DNA from: Proteobacteria bacterium HN_bin10
GTDB taxonomy: Bacteria > Pseudomonadota > Alphaproteobacteria > Caulobacterales > Aquidulcibacteraceae
Length of the DNA: 21,528 bases
Direction: 5' to 3'
Assembly: GCA_002083515.1 (NCBI GenBank)
Contig: LWDN01000031.1
Location: 8,512-30,039, forward strand
Position numbers and translations under genes: made by a program. The notes below the pieces were generated by a model that searched no databases, was not told the origin of the DNA, and was given only the letters and a program-made list of their open reading frames with translations. The first letter of the stretch is position 1; each line of letters starts with the position of its first letter. Positions 8,651 to 14,315 of the stretch are shown here, piece after piece.

Positions 8651-8941
8651 TCACGCGTCCTCGTCTTCGTCCATCGGGAAGAAAGAGAAATTGTCGTCGA
8701 TATCGATCGGCTCGGCGACCTGCTCGATCTCCTCGAACACCAGCCGCGGCTGGATGTCCTCGTAACCGGGCGGCGGCTGCAGATCCTCGTCCTCGAACAA
8801 CAAGTCCGAGGCGATCGCTTCCGCTTCCGATGCGCTCGCCGCCTCGACATAGCGCGTGGTGTAGAAGCCGACGATCTCGACATTGCCGTCGATGATCACC
8901 GGAAAATCCTCACCCAAAGCGAAGAGGCGAAACCACGGCAT
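8651..8941 (-). CDS. Small acidic hypothetical protein
   Basis: This 96-residue protein is not recognised with confidence. The first 40 residues (MPWFRLFALGEDF, then GFYTTRYVEA) look like a compact beta-alpha unit with a conserved-looking GFYTTR motif. The second half is very acidic and ends FFPMDEDEDA. There are no membrane segments or cysteines. The ATG overlaps the stop of the acetyltransferase by 1 nt, and the gene's own stop abuts arsC, which argues that it is a real gene in a polycistronic unit. I dimly recall similar short GFYTTR proteins in other bacteria, but I cannot name a function. Confidence 0.7.
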   Translation of the reverse strand: MPWFRLFALGEDFPVIIDGNVEIVGFYTTRYVEAASASEAEAIASDLLFEDEDLQPPPGYEDIQPRLVFEEIEQVAEPIDIDDNFSFFPMDEDEDA

Positions 8942-9402
8942 CAGGGCTTGGTCTCCACATCGATATCGAAATGCATGACGTCTTCGCGGCGGCCGAGCTT
9001 GGTGTAAAGCGCAATGGCGGGCTCGTCGCCGTAATCGGCCTGAACATAGATCACCCAGGCGCCGCGGCTCGAGGCGATGTCGCCGAGATAGCGGATGAGC
9101 GCCGTGGCGACGCCTTGGCGGCGATGCGCTTCCGCCACCGCCAGATCGTAGATGTAGATCTCGCTTCGCTGCTGCTCGAACTTCTCCAGCTCGTAGGCGA
9201 CAAGTCCGCCGATCGCCTCACCGTCGCTCAGCGCCACCAGCGGGATCACATGCTCCTTGCGGAGAAGCGCTTCGAAATAGGCGTCGGCGGGCGGCTTGGC
9301 GCCGTAATGCTCGGCATCGTCGAACGCGGCGCCGAACAGCGCGTTCAGCGCGCGGCAGAGCGCAACGTCGCCCGAGGCGAGGCGGTGGATGGTGAAAGCC
9401 AC
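8941..9402 (-). CDS. AAC(3)-I-like GNAT acetyltransferase
   Basis: This 153-residue GNAT-fold enzyme closely matches my memory of aminoglycoside 3-N-acetyltransferases of the AAC(3)-I group. Shared blocks are KFEQQRSEIYIYDLAV (about 83-98), HRRQGVATALI (acetyl-CoA loop, about 103-113), VIYVQADYGDEPAIALYTKL (about 126-145) and a C-terminal VMHFDID. Its length is close to the family norm. The start is GTG at 9402. It follows efp by 9 nt with no integron or transposon context, so it is probably a chromosomal, vertically inherited relative rather than an acquired resistance cassette. Actual aminoglycoside activity is not shown by sequence. A different amine substrate is possible. Confidence 0.82.
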   Translation of the reverse strand: MAFTIHRLASGDVALCRALNALFGAAFDDAEHYGAKPPADAYFEALLRKEHVIPLVALSDGEAIGGLVAYELEKFEQQRSEIYIYDLAVAEAHRRQGVATALIRYLGDIASSRGAWVIYVQADYGDEPAIALYTKLGRREDVMHFDIDVETKP

Positions 9403-9411
9403 CGCGCGCGA

Positions 9412-9987
9412 TCAGTCCTTCGCGCGCTCGACGTAGGAGCCGTCTTCGGTCGAGATCACCACGCGCGTGCCGGCTTCGATGTGCGGCGGCACCATGGTGC
9501 GCACGCCATTGTCGAGCACCGCAGGCTTGTAGGACGACGACGCGGTCTGGCCCTTCACCACCGGCTCGGTCGATTCGATGGTCAGCGTCACCCGCGGCGG
9601 CAATTCGATCGACAGCGCCTGGCCTTCGTACATGGTGAGATCGACCACCATTTCCGGCTGCAGATAGGCGACCGAATCCCCGACCATGTCGCGCGACAGG
9701 TGCACCTGATCGTAGGTGGTCGGGTTCATGAACACGAGGCCGGCGTCGCCGTCGTCATAAAGGAACGAATGCTTGATCTGCTCGACGAACGCCTTCTCCA
9801 GGCTATCGGTGGTCTTGAACACCGCCGTCGTCTTCACCCCATCGACGATGCGGCGCATGACGATGGTGGTGGTCGGCGTGCCCTTGCCCGGGCGGAAGGT
9901 TTCGTGGCTCATGACCACGTAAAGCTTGCCGTCCTCGTGCTCGAGCACGTTGCCTTTGCGGACGTCGCTGGCGATGACTTTGACCAC
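9412..9987 (-). CDS. efp: Translation elongation factor P
   Basis: This 191-residue EF-P has three beta-barrel domains: a KOW-like N-domain (1-65), OB domain I (66-130) and OB domain II (131-191, containing EPVVKGQTAS and VPPHIEAGTRVVI). The modified-loop lysine is K35 in FRPGKGT, equivalent to E. coli K34. That fits beta-lysylation by EpmA and EpmB, both encoded just across the divergent gap. EF-P binds stalled ribosomes and speeds peptide bonds at polyproline. Start ATG at 9987. It heads a minus-strand cluster with the AAC(3)-I-like gene 9 nt downstream. Confidence 0.97.
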   Translation of the reverse strand: MVKVIASDVRKGNVLEHEDGKLYVVMSHETFRPGKGTPTTTIVMRRIVDGVKTTAVFKTTDSLEKAFVEQIKHSFLYDDGDAGLVFMNPTTYDQVHLSRDMVGDSVAYLQPEMVVDLTMYEGQALSIELPPRVTLTIESTEPVVKGQTASSSYKPAVLDNGVRTMVPPHIEAGTRVVISTEDGSYVERAKD

Positions 9988-10091
9988 GTAAACCTCACTT
10001 GGCCGGCCGGGGTGCGGCGGGCCCTGAACTGACCGAAAGGACCGGAATTGGGGGCCTCTCTAGCCGCGTTCGCCGCTTCGGGAAAGCGCGA

Positions 10092-10208
10092 CACCTTCTC
10101 CCCGCCCCCTTGTGGGTCGGGGTCGGGGGCGGGGGTAGCGGCTGCGCTGCGTCAAAGTTTCCGCGCTTGCACCCCCATCCCCGACCCTTCCCCACAAGGG
10201 GGAAGGGC
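10092..10208. repeat. Paired inverted hairpin (REPIN-like) element 1, directly upstream of epmA
   Basis: Two related hairpins lie in opposite orientation. The first is 10100-10122, arms CCCCGCCCC/GGGTCGGGG with one mismatch and loop CTTGT. The second is 10185-10207, arms CCCTTCCCC/GGGGAAGGG, perfect, with loop ACAAG, the complement of CTTGT. Each has a G-rich tail pointing inward, separated by about 30 nt of unrelated sequence. This matches the architecture of a REP doublet (REPIN). It fills most of the 221-nt efp-epmA gap. No RAYT transposase is in the window. Confidence 0.75.
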
Positions 10209-11216
10209 GTGACCGGTTGGTGGGACAAGGACCGCCACGCCGACCGCCGGCCGTTTCTGGCGGCGCGGACGGCAATCGCGCGCGTGGTGCGCGAGTGGTT
10301 CTGGGCCCAAGGCTTCACCGAGGCCGAGCCCAGCATGCTGGCGGTTTCGCCCGGGGCCGAGACGCATATCGATGCGTTCGAAGTTGGCGAACGGTACCTC
10401 CACACCAGCCCCGAATTCGCGATGAAGAAGCTGCTGGCCGCCGGCGAGGAGAAGCTCTTCTTCTTCGGCAAGACTTGGCGGCGCGGCGAGACCGGACCGC
10501 TGCATGCGCCCGAGTTCACGATGATCGAATGGTATCGCGCCGGCGCGCCCTACGAGGCGATCATGGACGATTGCGTCGAGATCGTGCGCGTCGCGGCGCG
10601 CGCTGCGAACGCATCGTCGCTGCGCTGGCGCGACAAGGTCTGCGACCCGTTCGCGGCGGCGGAGCGGATCACGGTGCGGGACGCGTTTGCGCGGCATCCC
10701 CCCTCCTCCCTTGTGGAGGAGGGGTTGGGGGAGGAGGGGCGTTCCGACATGCAGGCGCCAGAGCGTTTACGCCGCCCCCCACCCACTGCCCCCGCCCCAC
10801 AAGGGGGCGGGGAAAAGGCGGACGCCTTCTCGCGCGATATCGTCCGCATCGAACCGCATCTCGGCGCGCCGGCGCTGACGCTGCTGGCGGAATATCCCAT
10901 TTCCGAGGCCGCTCTGGCGCAGCGCTGCGCCCACGACGCGAGCGTCGCCGAGCGCTTCGAGCTTTATGCGTGCGGCGTCGAGCTGGCGAACGGCTTCGGC
11001 GAGCTCACCGATCCGGCAGAGCAGCGCGCGCGCTTGATCGCAGCGATGGATCAGAAGCAAAAGCGCTACGGCAAAAGCTGGCCGATCGATGAGGATTTCC
11101 TGGGCGCGCTGGCGCACATGCCGCCCGCGAGCGGCGTCGCGATGGGTTTCGACCGGCTGGTGATGCTGGCGACCGGCGCGCGGCACATCAACGATGTATT
11201 GTGGACGCCGGAATGA
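10209..11216 (+). CDS. epmA: EF-P lysine ligase EpmA (GenX/PoxA), with an internal repeat-derived segment
   Basis: This 335-residue class II aminoacyl-tRNA-synthetase paralogue lacks an anticodon domain. Motif 2 is TWRRGETG followed by HAPEFTMIEWYRA (about 93-118) and motif 3 is GVAMGFDRLVMLATG near residue 310; ANGFGELTD is also diagnostic. It attaches (R)-beta-lysine to EF-P K35. The GTG at 10209 begins TGWWDKDRHADRRP, a typical N-terminus; the open frame further upstream is only translated repeat. The ribosome site GGGGGAAGGG lies in the 3' arm of the upstream hairpin. Residues about 163-204 are encoded by a palindromic repeat pair and read as Pro/Gly/Glu-rich low complexity, where homologues have ordinary helical sequence. 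Total length stays near normal, so the gene may still work. Confidence 0.93.
   Translation: MTGWWDKDRHADRRPFLAARTAIARVVREWFWAQGFTEAEPSMLAVSPGAETHIDAFEVGERYLHTSPEFAMKKLLAAGEEKLFFFGKTWRRGETGPLHAPEFTMIEWYRAGAPYEAIMDDCVEIVRVAARAANASSLRWRDKVCDPFAAAERITVRDAFARHPPSSLVEEGLGEEGRSDMQAPERLRRPPPTAPAPQGGGEKADAFSRDIVRIEPHLGAPALTLLAEYPISEAALAQRCAHDASVAERFELYACGVELANGFGELTDPAEQRARLIAAMDQKQKRYGKSWPIDEDFLGALAHMPPASGVAMGFDRLVMLATGARHINDVLWTPE
10697..10820. repeat. Paired inverted hairpin (REPIN-like) element 2, inside the epmA coding region
   Basis: The first hairpin is 10700-10724: CCCCTCCTCC/GGAGGAGGGG, 10 bp, perfect, loop CTTGT. The second is 10790-10812: CCCCGCCCC/GGGGCGGGG, perfect, loop ACAAG. As in element 1, the loops are complementary, the units face each other, G-rich tails point inward, and about 30 nt separate them. 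The whole element lies in frame in epmA (codons about 163-204) without a stop, so it is translated. Confidence 0.8.
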
Positions 11217-11226
11217 GTGCGGCGAT

Positions 11227-11351
11227 CTTGGACCGCCGGCGCCCTCGCCGGCCAGCTCAAGCGGTTGGAGGTTGGAGCGCGCGGCGCCTGCCGCGCATGC
11301 GGCGCGGAGCGCCGCGCTCCCGTTCTGCAACCGCCGTCGCAACGGTCCAAG
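11227..11351. repeat. Nested palindromic repeat filling the epmA-acetyltransferase gap
   Basis: The outer arms CTTGGACCG (11227-11235) and CGGTCCAAG (11343-11351) are perfect complements. Inside are the hairpin GCCGGCG-ccct-CGCCGGC (11235-11252), a second pair GCGGTTG/CAACCGC (11261-11267 and 11328-11334), and a core GGAGCGC...GCGCATGCG...GCGCCGCGCTCC (11274-11320). A 23-bp stretch (11230-11252) recurs identically at 21401-21423, and the GGAGCGC/GCGCTCC core recurs in the same order there. No coding signal is visible in this gap. Confidence 0.75.
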
Positions 11352-11355
11352 AGCA

Positions 11356-11847
11356 ATGATCCGCGGCGCCGCGGCCTCTGACTATCCCGCCATCCGGCAA
11401 GTCATCCGGCATGCGTTCGGCCGCGACGAAGAGGCAAACCTGGTCGAACAGCTCCGCGCCGACGGCGACGTGCTGGTGGAGCTGGTTGCGGGCAGCGATG
11501 TCGCGATCCAGGGGCACATTCTCTATTCGCGGCTCGCGATCGAGCGAAACGGCGAAACGCTTCAGGCGGCGGCGTTGGCGCCGGTTGCGGTGCTGCCGGC
11601 GTTCCAAAGCCAGGGTCTCGGCGGCGCGTTGATCCGAGCGGGAAATGCGCGCTGCGAAGAGCTCGGGTGCGTTGGCGTCGTTGTGCTTGGGCATGCGACG
11701 TACTATCCCCGCTTCGGTTTCTCGCCCAAAATCGCGGAATCGCTGCAAGCCCCCTTCTCCGGCCCGTCCTTCATGGCGCTGGAGTTCGAACCGGGCGCGC
11801 TCACGCGCGGCGGCCGGGTGAAATATGCCAAGGCGTTTGGAGTTTAG
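11356..11847 (+). CDS. GNAT family N-acetyltransferase (YhbS-like)
   Basis: This 163-residue protein has the GNAT core: LAPVAVLPAFQSQGLGGALIRAG (about 76-98) includes the acetyl-CoA pyrophosphate loop QSQGLGG. VVVLGHATYYPRFGFSP (about 112-128) matches the YhbS-type GHPEYYPRFGF block. The ATG at 11356 starts MIRGAAASDYPAIRQVI, a standard GNAT opening. An upstream extension of the open frame is translated palindromic repeat and is rejected. The gene lies between epmA and epmB, with its stop 1 nt from the preferred epmB start, so it may be co-translated with epmB. The substrate is unknown; a role in EF-P modification is only a guess from position. Confidence 0.85.
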   Translation: MIRGAAASDYPAIRQVIRHAFGRDEEANLVEQLRADGDVLVELVAGSDVAIQGHILYSRLAIERNGETLQAAALAPVAVLPAFQSQGLGGALIRAGNARCEELGCVGVVVLGHATYYPRFGFSPKIAESLQAPFSGPSFMALEFEPGALTRGGRVKYAKAFGV

Positions 11848-11848
11848 T

Positions 11849-12892
11849 TTGAGCACCGATGCGGAAAAGTTGGAGCGCGCGCATGCGGGCTGGAAGCCCC
11901 CGCTCCAACCTGCCGACGCCCTCGCTCAAGTCGCTGCCCGCTACGCCGTCGCCATCACGCCGGCGATGGAGGCGCTGATCGATGCGTCGGATGCAAACGA
12001 TCCGATCGCGGCGCAGTTCCGCCCCGACGCGCGCGAGCTCGATATCGCGCCGGACGAACTGAGCGATCCGATCGGCGACGATGCGCACTCACCGGTGAAA
12101 GGTGTCGTGCACCGCTATCCGGATCGCTGCCTGCTGAAGCTGGTGCATGTCTGCCCGGTCTATTGCCGCTTCTGCTTCCGGCGCGAGATGGTGGGGCCCG
12201 CCGGCGACGGCGCGCTGACCGGCGCCGAGCTGGACGCGGCGCTCGCCTACATCGAAAGCCAGCCCGGCATCTGGGAAGTCATCCTCACCGGCGGCGATCC
12301 GTTCATGCTCTCGGCGCGGCGCGTGCGCGAGATCACCGCGCGCTTGGCCGCCATCGCGCGCGTGAAGATCATCCGCTGGCACACGCGCGTGCCGGTCGCC
12401 GATCCGCTGCGGGTGACGCCGGATTTCGTCGAGGCGTTGCGCGCCGAGGGCGCAACCACCTACGTGGTGCTGCACGCCAATCATGTGCGCGAACTCACCG
12501 CGCAAGCGCGGGCGGCCATCGCCCGCATCGTCGACGCCGGCGTGCCGATGCTGGCGCAGACCGTGCTGCTCAAGGGCGTCAACGACGACGCCGATGCGCT
12601 CGAAGCGCTCATGCGCGCCTTGGTCGAAGCACGGGTGAAACCCTATTATCTGCACCATCTCGACAAGGCGCCGGGCACATCGCACTTCCGCTGCAGCATC
12701 GAGGAAGGCCGACGACTGACGCGGCAATTGCACCAACGCGCCTCCGGCCTGGCGCAACCGGCTTACGTGCTCGACATTCCAGGCGGCCACGGCAAGGCGC
12801 CGCTGGCCGCGCCGGCGGTGCGCAAAACCGAGACCGGATACGAGGTCCGAGACAAGGATGGCGTCTGGCGCGACTATTCTGACGAGCGCTGA
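11849..12892 (+). CDS. epmB: EF-P (R)-beta-lysine synthase-type lysine 2,3-aminomutase (EpmB, KamA family)
   Basis: This radical-SAM, PLP-dependent aminomutase is about 347 residues. C102-X3-C106-X2-C109 (CPVYCRFC) holds the 4Fe-4S cluster. The PLP lysine is in DIPGGHGKAP; the Asp of that segment and the Asp of YYLHHLDKAPG match the two aspartates that bind the substrate amino group in clostridial LAM. It should convert lysine to (R)-beta-lysine for EpmA. It has a KamA-like C-terminal strand (GVWRDYSDE) rather than the shorter E. coli EpmB ending. TTG at 11849 is preferred, with GGAG 6 nt upstream and the previous stop 1 nt away; an in-frame ATG at 11825 would add 8 residues but overlap the upstream gene. 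Residues about 7-21 are encoded by a palindromic repeat. Confidence 0.88.
   Translation: MSTDAEKLERAHAGWKPPLQPADALAQVAARYAVAITPAMEALIDASDANDPIAAQFRPDARELDIAPDELSDPIGDDAHSPVKGVVHRYPDRCLLKLVHVCPVYCRFCFRREMVGPAGDGALTGAELDAALAYIESQPGIWEVILTGGDPFMLSARRVREITARLAAIARVKIIRWHTRVPVADPLRVTPDFVEALRAEGATTYVVLHANHVRELTAQARAAIARIVDAGVPMLAQTVLLKGVNDDADALEALMRALVEARVKPYYLHHLDKAPGTSHFRCSIEEGRRLTRQLHQRASGLAQPAYVLDIPGGHGKAPLAAPAVRKTETGYEVRDKDGVWRDYSDER
11869..11909. repeat. Palindromic repeat inside the 5' end of epmB
   Basis: GTTGGAGCG (11869-11877) and CGCTCCAAC (11901-11909) are perfect complements around a 23-nt centre containing GCGCATGCG and an inner GGGC/GCCC stem. The pattern GGAGCGC...GCATGCG...GCGCTCC is shared with the repeats at 11274-11320 and 21445-21494. 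It is in frame and read as Glu-Arg-Ala-His-Ala-Gly-Trp in the N-terminus of the aminomutase. Confidence 0.65.
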
Positions 12893-12918
12893 CTGCCTAC
12901 TGCCGACTGCCGACTGCC
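12891..12918. repeat. Heptamer tandem repeat, four copies of (G/T)ACTGCC
   Basis: GACTGCC, TACTGCC, GACTGCC and GACTGCC follow without gaps from 12891. The array starts inside the epmB stop codon and carries the stop and last codons of the convergent MFS gene. Short arrays of this type are common between genes in some high-GC proteobacteria, as far as I recall. Copy number may vary between strains. Confidence 0.8.
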
Positions 12919-14090
12919 GAGCTTGCCGGCTCACCCAGCGCCACGAACAGAGCGCCGATGATCAACAACGCCGCGACCGCGAACGGCGCGCCCGAACCAA
13001 GCTGATCGAAGATCGCCCCGGCGCCGAGCGGACCCAGCACACGTCCAAGCGCCGAGGCCGATTGCGAAAGCCCCATCACGGCGCCGCGCTCTTTTTCTTC
13101 GGCCTGCGCTGCGATCAGCGCGTTGAGCGCCGGCGTGGCGAGGCCGATGCCGATCACCAACGCGGCCAGCGACGCCGCCATCGTCGGCACCTCGTGTGAC
13201 ACCGCCAGACCGCCGAAGCCGGCGGCGAACAAGGCCAGACCGATCAGCAGCGTCAGCCGCTCGCCGAGCACGCGCGCGGCGCGTCCCGCCCCGCCGCCCT
13301 GCAACACGACAGCGCCAGCGCCGAGCGCGGCCAAAGTCCAGCCGACCTCGCGCGGCCCCCAGTTCAATTCCGCGTCGGCCCAGAGTCCGAACGTCGTTTC
13401 CATCAAGGCTTGCGCGGCGATCACCAGGAAAGTGACCAGCACGAAGCGCGCCAAAGCCGGGCGCGAAGTCAGTAGCGCGAGGCGCCGGGGCCGCGCCTCG
13501 CCGGGCGTCGCGCGCGCTGTGGCGTCCAAACTCTCGCGGAACAGAAACACCGCCGCCAGCGCCGCCAGTGCGGCGAGCGCCGCGGAGGCGTAACACACCA
13601 AGGCAAAGCTCTCGCGATCCGGATGATCGCCGATCAGCAGCGCGCCGAGCGCCGGGCCCGCGATAAAGCCGAAACCCACCGCCGCGCCGAGCAGGCCCAT
13701 ATTGCGCGCGCGCGTCTTGTCGTCGGCGAGATCGGCGGCGGCGGCGAAGGCGGCGCCGACATTGCCCGCCATCAGCCCACCAAAGAGGCGCGCGGCCCCG
13801 AGTTCGTAGACGCTCGCCGCGTGCGCGATCCAGATGTAGGACGCAACGCCGCCCAAGAGCCCGGCGATCAGGATCGGTTTGCGCCCCACCCGATCGCTCA
13901 ACCGACCCCAAAACGGCGATGCCACGAACTGGCCGAGCGAGTACGCGCCCATCGCGATCGTCGTCGCCGTCGGCGTGGCCCCCAGCTCCAACGACAGAAA
14001 CGGAAAGATCGGCAGGAATACGCCGAAGCCGGTCATGCCGATGAGCACGACGCCCGCCAGCGCAAGCATGGATCCGGTCCGCGAGGCCAT
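12897..14090 (-). CDS. MFS transporter, TetA/multidrug efflux-like
   Basis: This 397-residue, 12-helix major facilitator has motif A between helices 2 and 3 (GRLSDRVGRKPIL, about 62-74). The helix 5 antiporter motif is seen as LGAAVGFGFIAGPALGALL (about 133-151). Helix 1 opens with TGFGVFLPIFPFL. This is the arrangement of TetA-like drug/H+ antiporters of the DHA1 family, so export of a small toxic compound is likely, but the substrate is open. The C-terminal residues AVGSRQ come from the heptamer repeat at the convergent end with epmB, so the natural C-terminus may have been altered. No adjacent TetR-type regulator is visible. Confidence 0.88.
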   Translation of the reverse strand: MASRTGSMLALAGVVLIGMTGFGVFLPIFPFLSLELGATPTATTIAMGAYSLGQFVASPFWGRLSDRVGRKPILIAGLLGGVASYIWIAHAASVYELGAARLFGGLMAGNVGAAFAAAADLADDKTRARNMGLLGAAVGFGFIAGPALGALLIGDHPDRESFALVCYASAALAALAALAAVFLFRESLDATARATPGEARPRRLALLTSRPALARFVLVTFLVIAAQALMETTFGLWADAELNWGPREVGWTLAALGAGAVVLQGGGAGRAARVLGERLTLLIGLALFAAGFGGLAVSHEVPTMAASLAALVIGIGLATPALNALIAAQAEEKERGAVMGLSQSASALGRVLGPLGAGAIFDQLGSGAPFAVAALLIIGALFVALGEPASSAVGSRQ

Positions 14091-14126
14091 GGGCGCGCTG
14101 TTAGCGTATTTGCGGCGCGCGCGCGC

Positions 14127-14292
14127 CTACAGCATCGTGCGTCAAATGCGACCCACGGGATGGGGGCGAACGCTTGTCACATTTGACGCACATAAGATGC
14201 TGTAGAACCTGTGGGCTTTAGCGCAGCTTATGGACTTGAAATCGGAAATTGCGCCTGCCCCAAGATTGATTCCGATTTCAAGTCCGCTGCGC
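14127..14292. repeat. Left arm of a large inverted repeat pair (two-hairpin element)
   Basis: The arm has two palindromic parts. Part 1 (14127-14205) has ends CTACAGCATC/GATGCTGTAG and inner arms TGCGTCAAATG/CATTTGACGCA. Part 2 (14221-14292) has GCGCAGC, then GGACTTGAAATCGGAA (14232-14247), a 22-nt centre, its exact complement at 14270-14285, then GCTGCGC. By eye the whole arm is roughly 85% identical to the reverse complement of 16903-17066. No transposase or other gene is visible in 14091-14315. Confidence 0.85.
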
Positions 14293-14315
14293 TTAGGCGA
14301 ACGGTCGCAGGCGGT

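Noticed and set aside
9999..10208. A 70-residue N-terminal extension of EpmA
   Set aside because: It translates the REPIN-like repeat and low-complexity leader; homologue-like sequence begins at the GTG at 10209.
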